DNA of 64,000 bases from G965227875 sp965227875. Its GTDB lineage: Bacteria > Pseudomonadota > Alphaproteobacteria > Rhizobiales > JAJFHC01. Below, one piece after another: positions 17,282 to 25,841 of this stretch. The DNA lies in NCBI GenBank assembly GCA_965227875.1, contig OZ245783.1, positions 1,488,001 to 1,552,000 on the forward strand, written 5' to 3'. Every line of letters begins with the position of its first letter. Position 1 is the stretch's first letter. Below the pieces are notes generated by a model. That model worked only from the letters and a program-made list of their open reading frames with translations, was not told where the DNA came from and ran no database searches. The position numbers were made by a program, and so were the translations under genes.

Positions 17282-18391
17282 TCAGACGGCCTTTGCCAGC
17301 GCGGGTTCCTCGCCCTGGCGGCTGGGGTCCGGATTGAGATCGGCGAGGGGGCCGAAGCGCTTTTCGAGCAGCGGCATGACCTCGGATCCGAAACGCTCCA
17401 TGGACTTCAGGATGCTTTTCTGGTCGAGGCCCGGAATCGCCATGAAACAGCTGACATGGTTGGGCCCGAACGCCTCGATGTCTTTGGCCAGGCGCTCCGC
17501 CACCGTCTCCGGATCGCCGACCGGCAACCGGTCCACGATCTCGTCGAGGGGCGGTTCGCCCTCGGCCGGGATCTCCTTGAGAAACGCACCGTCCAGTTCG
17601 CCATAGTTGCCGCGCATCGACATGGCGATCCGCCGGATGTAGCGCGCGCCGTCGGCCGCCTTGCGCGCCTCGTCCTTGTCGTCCGTGACGTAGATGTAGC
17701 GCTGGGTGGCGAAAGGCATCTTCGCCGTGTCGCCGCCGGCCGTCTGCCAGGTCTCGCTCAACGCCTCGCGGATCGACCGGATGGTGTCGACGTCGTTCCA
17801 GCCCGTCGTGAAGAACGGCGAGTACCCGCGCTCGACCGCACGCTTCTGCGTGTCCACGTCGCGGTTCATGCCGGCCACGTAGACCTTGGGCCGCGACTGC
17901 ACCGGCCGGACCGAGAAGGCCGTGTTCGGGAACCGGATGTGTTCGCCGTCGAACGGAAACTCGTCCTCGCTGAAATACTGGTCCATGAAATCCAGCGTCT
18001 CGAAAAGGATGTCACGCGCCTGCCCGAGATCGCGGCCGAACTTGTGGAACTCGTAGGCCTGGTATCCGGTACCGAAGCCCAGAACCAGGCGTCCGCCGCT
18101 CAACTGGTCGGCCATGCCGATGTCCTCGGCCAGCCGGACGGGTTCGTAGAGCGGTGCGACGATGACCGCCGGCCCGAGCTTGATGCGGCTCGTCTGCCCG
18201 GCCATGAAATTGACCATCGCCAGCGGAGACGGGCACAGGCAGTAGTTCGAGAAATGGTGCTCGGCGAACCACGCGATTTCCATGCCGATGTCCTCGGCCA
18301 GCTTCACGTGTTCGACCGTTTCGCGATAGATCTCGCCGGCTTGCTTGGACTTGTTGCGTTGGGTCATCAACGAGAACAGGCCAAAATGCAT
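17282..18391 (-). CDS. LLM-class flavin-dependent monooxygenase (luciferase-like)
   Basis: A 369-residue TIM-barrel enzyme of the bacterial luciferase family. The N-terminus MHFGLFSLMTQRNKS and AWFAEHHFSNY near residue 42 are typical, as are LGPAVIVAPLYEPVRLAEDI and GRLVLGFGTGYQ. It oxidises an organic substrate with O2 and FMNH2, the latter probably from the reductase encoded next. Together with three SDRs and an ABC importer it points to stepwise oxidation of an imported compound. Substrate unknown. Confidence 0.88.
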   Translation of the reverse strand: MHFGLFSLMTQRNKSKQAGEIYRETVEHVKLAEDIGMEIAWFAEHHFSNYCLCPSPLAMVNFMAGQTSRIKLGPAVIVAPLYEPVRLAEDIGMADQLSGGRLVLGFGTGYQAYEFHKFGRDLGQARDILFETLDFMDQYFSEDEFPFDGEHIRFPNTAFSVRPVQSRPKVYVAGMNRDVDTQKRAVERGYSPFFTTGWNDVDTIRSIREALSETWQTAGGDTAKMPFATQRYIYVTDDKDEARKAADGARYIRRIAMSMRGNYGELDGAFLKEIPAEGEPPLDEIVDRLPVGDPETVAERLAKDIEAFGPNHVSCFMAIPGLDQKSILKSMERFGSEVMPLLEKRFGPLADLNPDPSRQGEEPALAKAV

Positions 18392-18416
18392 TTTCTACGT
18401 CCTTTCCTGGGATGAA

Positions 18417-19187
18417 TTAGAATCCGACGATGGTCTCGCCGCCATTGGGGCTCATGGACTGTCCGGTCACGAAATCCCCGGTCGGGCCGGCAAAGTAGAC
18501 GACCGCGTAGGAGATCTCCTCCGGCGCGGCCCAGCGGCCGATCGGAACCTTCTTTTCCTTCTCGCGGATCTTTTCCATGCCCTGCACGCGGATGGGCATT
18601 TCGGTCAGCACGCCGCCGGGGCACACTGCATTGACGAGGATGTTCCAGGGCGCCAGTTCCTTGGCCCACGCCTTCGTCAGTCCGAGCAGCGCGGTCTTCG
18701 CCGCGCAATAGTGCGACGCCGTGTGATGGCCGTTCATGCCCCAGATCGACGAGATGTTCACGATGCGACCGTAGCGGCGCTCCTTCATGCGCGGAATGAC
18801 GGCCTGTCCGCAGAAGAACGAGCCGCGCACGTGGATATCGAACATGCGCTGGTAGAGCTCCGGCGTGATCTCCTCGATATTCGCGTGTTCGCCGATGCCG
18901 GCATTGTTGACGAGGATGTCGATCGGACCCAGCTCGTTCTCGGTCCGCGCGACCAGCGCCCGCATGGCACCGGCGTCCCGGATGTCGTCGGTGGAGACGA
19001 TCGCCCTGCGGCCGAGCGTGCGGATGGCGTCGGCGGTTTCGTTCGCCTCGTCCTCGAGCACGTCGTGCACGACGATATCCGCGCCGCGCCGGGCCATGAG
19101 CTCGGCATGCGCCCGGCCCATGCCGCGGCCGCCGCCGGTGACCCAGGCGATACGGCCCTCGAAACTGTTGGGATCTTGTGTCTGCAT
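18417..19187 (-). CDS. SDR-family oxidoreductase (paralogue A)
   Basis: A 256-residue classical SDR with TGGGRGMGRAHA near residue 17, NNAGIG near 95, Ser in NISSIWGM and YCAAK near 163. It is clearly paralogous to the next gene upstream (19197-19952): both share FDxHVRGSFFC, HYCAAK, AKELAPWNI and a C-terminus SPNGGETIVG. This implies a tandem duplication followed by divergence. Probably oxidises an alcohol intermediate of the operon's pathway. Confidence 0.88.
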   Translation of the reverse strand: MQTQDPNSFEGRIAWVTGGGRGMGRAHAELMARRGADIVVHDVLEDEANETADAIRTLGRRAIVSTDDIRDAGAMRALVARTENELGPIDILVNNAGIGEHANIEEITPELYQRMFDIHVRGSFFCGQAVIPRMKERRYGRIVNISSIWGMNGHHTASHYCAAKTALLGLTKAWAKELAPWNILVNAVCPGGVLTEMPIRVQGMEKIREKEKKVPIGRWAAPEEISYAVVYFAGPTGDFVTGQSMSPNGGETIVGF

Positions 19188-19196
19188 GGGACCCTC

Positions 19197-19952
19197 CTAG
19201 TACCCGACGATGGTTTCGCCGCCATTGGGACTGATGACCTGTCCGGTCACGAAGTCCGCTTCCGGCGACGCGAGATAGGCGACGGCGTAGGAAATCTCGA
19301 TCGGCTCGCAATAGCGCTTGAGCGGCACCTTCTCTTCCTTGGCGCGCAGCACCTCGGCATTGTCGAGCTTGGTCGGCCCGCCCGAGCGCACGCCGCCCGG
19401 CGCCACCGCGTTGACGTGGATGTTCCACGGCGCGAGTTCCTTTGCCCACGACTTGGTGAACCCGAGAAGCGCTGCCTTGGCCGCACAGTAGTGCGAGGCG
19501 ACGGGCGCGCCGGTCATCCCCCACATGGACGAGATGTTGATGATCTTGCCGTACCGGGCCTCCTTCATGGCCGGCACCACGGCCTGCGTGCAGAAGAACG
19601 AACCCCGCACGTGAACGTCGAACATGCGGTCGAAATCCGCTTCCGATATCTCTTCGGTGGTCGAGCGCTGGCCGAAGCCGGCATTGTTGACGAGAACGCT
19701 GATCGGTCCGAGGTCCTCGGCCGCCTTGGCCGCCATGGCCATGACCGCCTCCGTGTCGCCCATGTCGGTGACATGGACGGACGCGCGGCGGCCCGCCTTG
19801 CGGACCATCTCGCCGGTCTCCTCCGCCTTGTCGCCGTCGATATCGCAGATCGCGATATCCGCCCCGCGTTCGGCCATCAGAAGCGCATGCGCGCGCCCCA
19901 TGCCGTCACCGGCCCCGGTGATCAGCGCGATCCTGTTGTCCATCGTTCCCAT
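19197..19952 (-). CDS. SDR-family oxidoreductase (paralogue B)
   Basis: A 251-residue classical SDR with TGAGDGMGRAHALL near residue 12, NNAGFG near 89, NISSMWGM and YCAAK. It is a sister of the neighbouring SDR (9-bp gap). The substrate-loop region after the active site differs (GGVRSGGPTKLDN versus GGVLTEMPIRVQG), so the two may act on different intermediates. The ABC ATPase gene ends three bases before this start region, consistent with one transcript. Confidence 0.88.
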   Translation of the reverse strand: MGTMDNRIALITGAGDGMGRAHALLMAERGADIAICDIDGDKAEETGEMVRKAGRRASVHVTDMGDTEAVMAMAAKAAEDLGPISVLVNNAGFGQRSTTEEISEADFDRMFDVHVRGSFFCTQAVVPAMKEARYGKIINISSMWGMTGAPVASHYCAAKAALLGFTKSWAKELAPWNIHVNAVAPGGVRSGGPTKLDNAEVLRAKEEKVPLKRYCEPIEISYAVAYLASPEADFVTGQVISPNGGETIVGY

Positions 19953-19954
19953 TT

Positions 19955-21061
19955 CTATTCCTCCGGAATGATCAATGTCGCCTGTGCCGGCCAGCGCAGC
20001 ACAACCCTGTCGCCCGTCCGCAGCATCTCGAGCTGGCGGACGGAACTGAGCCTGACCGAAAGCTGCAGCCCGTCACCGGCCTCGACCTGGTACCGGAACG
20101 TGCCCGCCGTATAGACCGCGTCGCTGACGACGCCCTCGACGCTGTTCTCCCCGTTGCCCGGCGCCTGCCATTCCGCACCGGCTTTCTCGATGAGGATCGA
20201 CTCCGGGCGCACGCACAGCACCATGCCCGCCTCGGCGACCCCCGTGGACGGCTTCACCGCCCGCATCGGGCCCACGGGCGTTTCCACCTCGACCAGGTCG
20301 CCGGACCCGCCCTTGGCCTTGACCACGTCGAAAAGGTTGGCGCTGCCCAGGAAGCAGGCCACGAAACTGTTGCGCGGGTGCTCGTAGAGATCCCGCGGCG
20401 TGCCGTGCTGCACGATGCGGCCGTCGCGCATGATGGCGATGCGGTCCGACATGGCCGCCGCTTCGTCCTGGTCATGGGTCACGTAGAGCACGGTCGCGCC
20501 GATGCGCGCATGGAACGCCTTGATCTCGAGCTGCATGTCTTCGCGCAGGTTTTTGTCGAGCGCGCCGAGCGGCTCGTCCATGAGCAGGATGCGCGGTCCG
20601 TAGACCGCCGCCCTCGCCAGCGCGATACGCTGCTGCTGACCGCCCGAGAGCTGGCTCGGCATCCGATCGCCCATGTCGGGCAGCTGAACCGTCTCGAGCA
20701 TGGCCTGGACCTGCCGGCGCACGTCGGCGTCCGACATCTTCCGCAGGCGCAGCGGGAACGCCACGTTCTCGAACACGGTGAGGTGCGGGAACAGCGCGTA
20801 GTTCTGGAACACCATGCCGACCTCGCGCCGGTATGGCGGCAGCCTGGCCATGTCCCTGCCGTCGACCTCGATCTCGCCCTGGCTCGGCGGCGTGAACCCG
20901 GCCACCGTGCCGAGCAGCGTCGTCTTGCCGGAGCCGCTCGGCCCGATCAGCGAGAAGAACTCGCCCCGCTCGATTTCCAGATCAGTCGGATGCAGCGCCT
21001 GGACATTGCCGTAACGCTTGGAGACCGACCGAAGCACCAGTTTTGCGCCCTTGTCATTCAT
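19955..21061 (-). CDS. ABC transporter ATPase, PotA-like
   Basis: A 368-residue importer ATPase. Walker A GPSGSGKTTLL is near residue 41, the signature is LSGGQQQRIALARA, Walker B LLMDEPLGALD and the H-loop YVTHDQDEA. A C-terminal TOBE region (about residues 280-368) is present. The domain plan matches the spermidine/putrescine (POPT) importer family. Translation is coupled to the preceding permease gene (8-bp overlap). Family membership alone does not prove a polyamine substrate. Confidence 0.93.
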   Translation of the reverse strand: MNDKGAKLVLRSVSKRYGNVQALHPTDLEIERGEFFSLIGPSGSGKTTLLGTVAGFTPPSQGEIEVDGRDMARLPPYRREVGMVFQNYALFPHLTVFENVAFPLRLRKMSDADVRRQVQAMLETVQLPDMGDRMPSQLSGGQQQRIALARAAVYGPRILLMDEPLGALDKNLREDMQLEIKAFHARIGATVLYVTHDQDEAAAMSDRIAIMRDGRIVQHGTPRDLYEHPRNSFVACFLGSANLFDVVKAKGGSGDLVEVETPVGPMRAVKPSTGVAEAGMVLCVRPESILIEKAGAEWQAPGNGENSVEGVVSDAVYTAGTFRYQVEAGDGLQLSVRLSSVRQLEMLRTGDRVVLRWPAQATLIIPEE

Positions 21062-21890
21062 GCGGCTGAGCCTGTCGTCTTTGGGCCTGCCATTGCAGCA
21101 GCACGACGATCAGCAGCAGGACGAGTGTCAGCACGAAGACGAGCGTCGCCACTGAGGCAATGGTGGGCGTGAGGTAATCGTTCATCTGCTCCCAGATCAG
21201 CCTGGGCAGGGTTCGGGTGCCGGCGCCGGTCAGGAAGAGCGCCAGCATCAGTTCGTCGATCGAGGTCGCGAAGGCGAGAATTCCCCCGATCAGCACGCTG
21301 ATGCGCACTGTGGGGAAGGTCACCAGCCAGAAGGTCCGCCACGGCGTGGCGCCCAGCGTCATGGCCGCAAGTTCGAGCGAGAAATTGTGCCGGGCAAGTG
21401 CCGCGGTGACCGTGATGAAAACGAGCGGTACACCGATGACCGTATGGCCGATGATCGCGGCGAGGTGGCTTCCGAGCAAACCCATGTCGAGCAGCAGCGG
21501 ATAGAGGCCGATGGCGAGAATGACGTGCGGCAGCATCATCGGCGCGACGATCAGCGCGGATATGGCGCCCGCCTTCGCGAATTCGCCCCTGGCCACCGCG
21601 AGCGCGGCCAGCGTACCCAGCGCCATGGACAGGACCGCCGCCGGTATGCCGATGATCAGCGAGTTGAACATCGCCTGCAGCCAGGCCGGGTTGTCCGCGA
21701 TCTCGCGGTACCACCTTGTCGACCATCCCGTCGGCGGGAAGGAGAGGAAGCTCTTGTCCGAGAACGACAGCGGCACGACGATGAACTGGGGCAGGACGAG
21801 ATAGACGAGTCCCAGCCAGGCGAAGGCGATCAGCAGGGCGCCGCCGATCCTGTAGCGCGCCGGCAAGGCGGCCTGGTTCTCAGCGTGCAT
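21054..21890 (-). CDS. ABC transporter permease, PotC-like
   Basis: A 278-residue membrane protein with six hydrophobic segments. The EAA-type coupling loop reads AAMTLGATPWRTFWLVTFP near residue 180. It pairs with the permease encoded just upstream (11-bp overlap) and with the PotA-like ATPase downstream (8-bp overlap). The overlaps indicate translational coupling and equal stoichiometry. Confidence 0.92.
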   Translation of the reverse strand: MHAENQAALPARYRIGGALLIAFAWLGLVYLVLPQFIVVPLSFSDKSFLSFPPTGWSTRWYREIADNPAWLQAMFNSLIIGIPAAVLSMALGTLAALAVARGEFAKAGAISALIVAPMMLPHVILAIGLYPLLLDMGLLGSHLAAIIGHTVIGVPLVFITVTAALARHNFSLELAAMTLGATPWRTFWLVTFPTVRISVLIGGILAFATSIDELMLALFLTGAGTRTLPRLIWEQMNDYLTPTIASVATLVFVLTLVLLLIVVLLQWQAQRRQAQPHE

Positions 21891-22749
21891 GGCCGATGCT
21901 CCCGCCCGCGTGGCGCATGACGCGCAGGTAGACCAGGTAGATTGCCGTCGTCAGCAGGAGCAGGACGGTCGAGAGCGCGGCCGCCAGCCCCCAGTCGAGC
22001 AGGCGGTTGGCCTGCTGCTCGATGAGCACGGCCGCCATCATGTGGCGCGGGCCGCCAAGCAGGGCCGGTGTGATGAAGAAGCCCAGCGACATCATGAAGA
22101 CCAGTGCCGAACCCGCCCCGACGCCGGGCAGCGAAAGCGGGAAGAACACCTTGTAGAAGGCCATCCACGGGTTGGCGCCCATGACCCCGGCGGCCGAGAT
22201 GAGCGTCCGGTCGATCGAACGCATGGTCGCCAGCATCGGCAGCAGCATGAACGGCAGCATGATGTGGACCATGCCGATGTTCACCGCCAGCGTGCCGGGG
22301 AGAAAACTGATGGGTTTTTCAAGCAGGCCCGTGGTGACGAGAAACTCGTTCAGGACGCCGCGGCGCTGGAAGACGACCATCCACGCATAGGAGCGCACGA
22401 CGACGCTCGTCCACAGGGACACCACCACGAAACCGACCATCAGGTTGGCGATGGTCCAGCGCGAGGTCGACATGACATAGGCGACCGGATAGGCCAGCAG
22501 CGCGCACAGGATGGTCACGATCCCCGCCGTCTCCACGGTGATCCAGAGCACCTTGAGATACGGACCACGGCTGAGGATGCGCTCGTAGTTCGCGATCCCG
22601 AGTTCCGGATCGGTGAACCCGCGCACGACCACCGTGGCGATCGGCCATAGGAAGAACAGTGCGATGAACAGCGCCGGCACCAGCAGCAGCCAGCGGTAAT
22701 GGGCCGTTACGCTCCAGGCTTCCTGTTTTTTCGATCCGGGCAGGGGCAA
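21880..22749 (-). CDS. ABC transporter permease, PotB-like
   Basis: A 289-residue membrane protein with six hydrophobic segments, the first near residues 18-38 (LLLVPALFIALFFLWPI). The EAA-type loop SAAGVMGANPWMAFYKVFFP is near residue 190. It is the first permease after the receptor gene and is separated from it by a strong stem-loop (22799-22827). Confidence 0.92.
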   Translation of the reverse strand: MPLPGSKKQEAWSVTAHYRWLLLVPALFIALFFLWPIATVVVRGFTDPELGIANYERILSRGPYLKVLWITVETAGIVTILCALLAYPVAYVMSTSRWTIANLMVGFVVVSLWTSVVVRSYAWMVVFQRRGVLNEFLVTTGLLEKPISFLPGTLAVNIGMVHIMLPFMLLPMLATMRSIDRTLISAAGVMGANPWMAFYKVFFPLSLPGVGAGSALVFMMSLGFFITPALLGGPRHMMAAVLIEQQANRLLDWGLAAALSTVLLLLTTAIYLVYLRVMRHAGGSIGHAR

Positions 22750-22798
22750 GGGTTTAGACTCGCGATCTATTCAGACACGTCGGAAAATTGAATTTGTT

Positions 22799-22827
22799 CG
22801 GGCGGGCGCGCCGGGCGCCCCCGCCCG
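22799..22827 (-). terminator. intercistronic stem-loop after ABC receptor gene
   Basis: Two GC-rich 14-base arms (CGGGCGGGCGCGCC and GGCGCCCCCGCCCG) pair with one mismatch between the receptor stop and the first permease. There is no clear U-run. It probably limits read-through or protects the receptor mRNA, raising receptor over permease levels. The TRAP operon at 6.6 kb uses the same arrangement. Confidence 0.6.
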
Positions 22828-22836
22828 CAGGTCGTC

Positions 22837-23877
22837 CTAGCCGAGGACCCAGGTGTTGAACCGTTCGACGACCTCGGCGGAATTGTCCGCCCAGTAGCCG
22901 ACGTCCAGCAGCACCGAGTTGTCGTTGAGAGACGGCAGCACCGCCTTCTCGGCGTCCGACAGCAGGTCGAGCGCCTTGCCGTTGACCGGACCGTAGGGAA
23001 TTGTCCGCGAGAACGCGGCCTGCGCCTTTGCGGAAAGCGCATAGGCCATGAACTCGAAGGCTTCCTTCTTGTTCGGTGCGCCTTTCGGCACGCCCCAGGC
23101 ATCAGACACGAGGATCGCCTGGTTGAAGTGGAAGTCGACGGGCGCGCCGTCGAGCTTCGGCTTGTGCACGCGGCCGTTCCAGGTCGCGCCGGCGTCGATT
23201 TCGCCGTCGAGAAGAAGCTGCGCGCTCTGCGCACCCTTCGACCACCAGACGAGCTTGTCCTTGATCTTGTCCATCGCGGCGAAGGCCCGGTCGACATCGA
23301 GCGGGTAGAGGTCCTTCAACGGCACGCCATCGGCCAGGAGAGCCGCTTCCATGGTCTGGAACGGACGTTTCCACAGGCCGATCCGGCCGTCATGGCCAAA
23401 CAGGTCCGCCCAGTTCTGCGGGCCGTTTTCCTTGATGTTGCCGGTGTTCCAGGCGACGTGATAGGCGGCCAGGTCGGTGACCACGAAATGCTCGTGCGCC
23501 GTGCCCTGTGCCATCACCGACTTGTCCACCACGCTGTAGTCGATCGGCTCGAGCAGGCCCTGCTTGGCATAGACGACCAGCGCTTCGGCCGGCCCCTGCA
23601 TCAGGTCCCATTCCACGTTGCCCTGCTCGACCATCGCCTTCAGGCGTGCGCCCTCGTTGGTGGTGGTCAGGACGTTGATACCGGATTCCGCGGTCCACGG
23701 ATCGTAGGCCGTCTCGCGATACGCCTTCTCGAGCTTGCCGCCGCCGGTGGCCATGACGATCTGGCTCGGCTTGGCGCGAACGATCGAAGGCATCGCCAGC
23801 GCGAACGCGCTTGCACTGATTCCGCCGATGGCGGCGCGGCGCGACAGTTTTCCGTTCAGTAGTTTTGAGTCCCTCAT
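22837..23877 (-). CDS. ABC extracellular solute-binding protein (PotD/POPT-like)
   Basis: A 346-residue periplasmic receptor. The N-terminus has KLSRRAAIGGISASAFALAMP, a twin-arginine-like signal with cleavage near VRA (residue 34). Conserved regions include EQGNVEWDLMQGPAEAL and the WSKGAQSAQLLLDGEIDAGATWNGR segment, typical of polyamine/opine/thiamine-type receptors. It feeds the two permeases downstream. The ligand is not predictable from sequence; the accompanying oxidative enzymes argue for a catabolic substrate. Confidence 0.9.
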   Translation of the reverse strand: MRDSKLLNGKLSRRAAIGGISASAFALAMPSIVRAKPSQIVMATGGGKLEKAYRETAYDPWTAESGINVLTTTNEGARLKAMVEQGNVEWDLMQGPAEALVVYAKQGLLEPIDYSVVDKSVMAQGTAHEHFVVTDLAAYHVAWNTGNIKENGPQNWADLFGHDGRIGLWKRPFQTMEAALLADGVPLKDLYPLDVDRAFAAMDKIKDKLVWWSKGAQSAQLLLDGEIDAGATWNGRVHKPKLDGAPVDFHFNQAILVSDAWGVPKGAPNKKEAFEFMAYALSAKAQAAFSRTIPYGPVNGKALDLLSDAEKAVLPSLNDNSVLLDVGYWADNSAEVVERFNTWVLG

Positions 23878-23984
23878 TTATCGATCCTTCTCGATTTAAC
23901 AGACAGGTATCATGCCGCCCTGTTGGTCTTTGTTCCGGTCGTCCCGCGGCTTGTGGACCGGTTGGATCTGTTTCCGACAGGCGG

Positions 23985-24731
23985 TCAGTTCATGAACAGG
24001 CCGCCGTTCGCCATGACCGTCTGGCCGACGACGAAGCGGTTTCGCCGGGAGCCGAGGAAGAGGATGACCTCCGCGATGTCTTCCGGCTCGGCCGCACGGC
24101 CGACGGGGATTGTCTTGATGCGTTTCTCGAACCAGTCCTGCTGCTTCGCCGTTTCCGTGGCGATGGCGCCCGGGCTGACCGCGTTCACGAGAATGTCGTG
24201 AGGCGCGAGTTCCTCGGCGAGCGAGCGGGTCAGACTGACGAGTGCGGACTTCGCGGCGGCATAGTGCGGCAGGGTGGGTTTCGCCCTGTGCGCATCGGTC
24301 GAGGCAACATTGACGATGCGGCCCGATCCCGTCGCGATCATCTGGTCCAGCACCGCCTTGGTCGTCAGGAAGGGCGCGGTCAGGTTGGTCCGGAACGTCC
24401 AGTCCCAGTCGGTCATGGAGATCTCGTTGAAGCGCGCATGGCGCCAGCCGCCCACGTTGTTCACCAGCAGGTCGAGCCGGCCTCCCGAGACCTTGTCGAC
24501 GGCCGCCGGAAGCGCGGCGAGTTCTTCCTCGTTGCCGAGATCGACGGCGACGGGATGCGCCGCGATGCCCTTGTCCTTTAGTTTTGCGGCCGCGGCCTCG
24601 AGGCCCTCGCGGTCGAGATCCGCCATGATGACGGTGCCGCCGCGCTCCCCGATCAGTGTGGACACCGCATAACCGAGCCCGCGGGCTGCCCCGGTCACGA
24701 TACAAGTCTGGCCTTCGAATTCCGCACTCAT
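23985..24731 (-). CDS. SDR-family oxidoreductase, first gene of ABC/monooxygenase operon
   Basis: A 248-residue classical SDR: TGAARGLGYAVS near residue 12, NNVGG (an NNAG variant) near 88, VASTDAH, and a YAAAK active site near 155. ATG 24731 has GGGAG eight bases upstream, so the short extension to 24770 is unlikely. It is the promoter-proximal gene of the ten-gene minus-strand operon and is more distant from the two tandem SDRs. The Ala-to-Val change in the NNAG motif is seen in other active SDRs. Confidence 0.87.
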   Translation of the reverse strand: MSAEFEGQTCIVTGAARGLGYAVSTLIGERGGTVIMADLDREGLEAAAAKLKDKGIAAHPVAVDLGNEEELAALPAAVDKVSGGRLDLLVNNVGGWRHARFNEISMTDWDWTFRTNLTAPFLTTKAVLDQMIATGSGRIVNVASTDAHRAKPTLPHYAAAKSALVSLTRSLAEELAPHDILVNAVSPGAIATETAKQQDWFEKRIKTIPVGRAAEPEDIAEVILFLGSRRNRFVVGQTVMANGGLFMN

Positions 24732-24764
24732 GCACGCGCTCCCTTGAACTTTCGTAGGAGAGTG

Positions 24765-24804
24765 TACCAAATGGTATTATCTGTCAACCGTGATCCAATT
24801 GTAA
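24765..24804 (-). promoter_or_regulatory. promoter and operator-like repeat of the ABC/monooxygenase operon
   Basis: On the minus strand a -35-like TTACAA (24799-24804), a 17-base spacer and a -10 GATAAT (24776-24781) precede the first SDR gene. A TTGACA also lies in the spacer (24782-24787). Directly after the -10 is TACCA-AA-TGGTA (24765-24776), a 12-base inverted repeat positioned as a repressor operator would be. The operon's RpiR protein is the obvious candidate to bind it, but this is untested. Confidence 0.55.
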
Positions 24805-24900
24805 CATTGCAGAAAATTTTCATGGTCCCGCACACGTGCCGGCGAAATGCACGTTCGCCGCTCTGTTCGCGGCGACCGGGATGCGTCTATACTCGCTGCC

Positions 24901-25548
24901 ATGACCGCATCCGGAGACGACAGACCCCGCCCCGAAGACCTGCTCGACCGCGCCTACGCGCTGTCCGGCCGCGACGACATGCATGCGCTCTACAGGGACT
25001 GGGCCGACACCTACGACGAGCACCTCGTGGGGGACCTGCAGTATTCCGCACCGGGCCGCGTCGCCGTCCTCCTGCGCGACCATTGCGCCGACAACGATGC
25101 CCCGATCGTCGACATCGGATGCGGCACCGGGCTCACGGGCGAGGCGATCCACAAGCGCGGCTTCTCCACCATCGACGGCATCGACATCTCGCCGGAAATG
25201 CTGGTGCGGGCGCGGTCGAAAGGCATCTATCGCGCGCTCATGGAAGCCGATCTCACGGGCAGACTCGATATCGGGGACGGCACCTATGCTGTCGCGGCGT
25301 CGTCGGGCACGTTCACCCATGCCCATGTCGGGGCAGACGCGTTCGACGAGATCCTGCGCATCCTCCGGCCGGGCGGCTTGCTGGTCTGCTCGATCAACAA
25401 GGCCATCTTCGAACCGATGGGTTTTTCAAGGAAAGTCAACAGCCTGGAAGAGGCCGGCTCACTGCGTACGGTGACAATCCTCGAGGCCCCGCTCTTCGCA
25501 CCGGGCGATGACGAAACCGGGCTCTATTGCGTTTTCGAACGGCCCTGA
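24901..25548 (+). CDS. class I SAM-dependent methyltransferase
   Basis: A 215-residue protein with the Rossmann methyltransferase fold: motif I VDIGCGTGLTGE near residue 77, GIDISPEML, and LRPGGLLVCS. The lead region DWADTYDEHLV resembles the Williams-Beuren/UbiE-type small-molecule methyltransferases. ATG 24901 was chosen because conservation starts soon after; an upstream frame to 24847 adds basic residues. It is divergent from the SDR/ABC operon, so it may or may not belong to the same pathway. Substrate unknown. Confidence 0.82.
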   Translation: MTASGDDRPRPEDLLDRAYALSGRDDMHALYRDWADTYDEHLVGDLQYSAPGRVAVLLRDHCADNDAPIVDIGCGTGLTGEAIHKRGFSTIDGIDISPEMLVRARSKGIYRALMEADLTGRLDIGDGTYAVAASSGTFTHAHVGADAFDEILRILRPGGLLVCSINKAIFEPMGFSRKVNSLEEAGSLRTVTILEAPLFAPGDDETGLYCVFERP

Positions 25549-25558
25549 GGCCTTTTTG
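25541..25558 (+). terminator. short rho-independent terminator after methyltransferase
   Basis: GGCC-CTGA-GGCC followed by TTTTT. The stem includes the stop codon of the methyltransferase gene. The stem is short (four G-C pairs), so efficiency may be modest. Confidence 0.5.
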
Positions 25559-25673
25559 TTGCCCTTCAATTGAACCATTTCCGCCGTCACTGCGTTCTAA
25601 ATGACAGGTGAGCGCAGGATCGTGCGTATTTTGCGGCTCCTCCGCAACGGGGGCTTGTTGTGGGAGATTGAAG

Positions 25674-25841
25674 ATGAACTACGTCATCGTAACCAACCGC
25701 CGCAACGTTGTCGGCGATCCCTTCCCGAGCTTCGAAGAGGCCCTGTCCGCGGCGGAACGCCTGTTCGGCGGCGACATCGACACCTGGCTGGCCCTCAACC
25801 TGCGGGTCGAGCAGGAGCCCCGTCCCTCCCGAGTCCACTGA
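25674..25841 (+). CDS. small hypothetical protein (55 aa)
   Basis: ATG 25674 follows GGGAG at eight to nine bases. The product begins MNYVIVTNRRNVVGDPF and has a helix FEEALSAAERLFGG; it has no signal peptide or membrane segment. Its last 47 bases overlap the 3' end of the AraC-type gene on the opposite strand. I do not recognise the family. The good ribosome site and plausible composition support it; the overlap and small size reduce confidence. Confidence 0.5.
   Translation: MNYVIVTNRRNVVGDPFPSFEEALSAAERLFGGDIDTWLALNLRVEQEPRPSRVH

Noticed and set aside
19955..23877. Naming the ABC importer potABCD
   Set aside because: The receptor family covers many ligands and the operon encodes oxidative enzymes, so a polyamine substrate cannot be supported.
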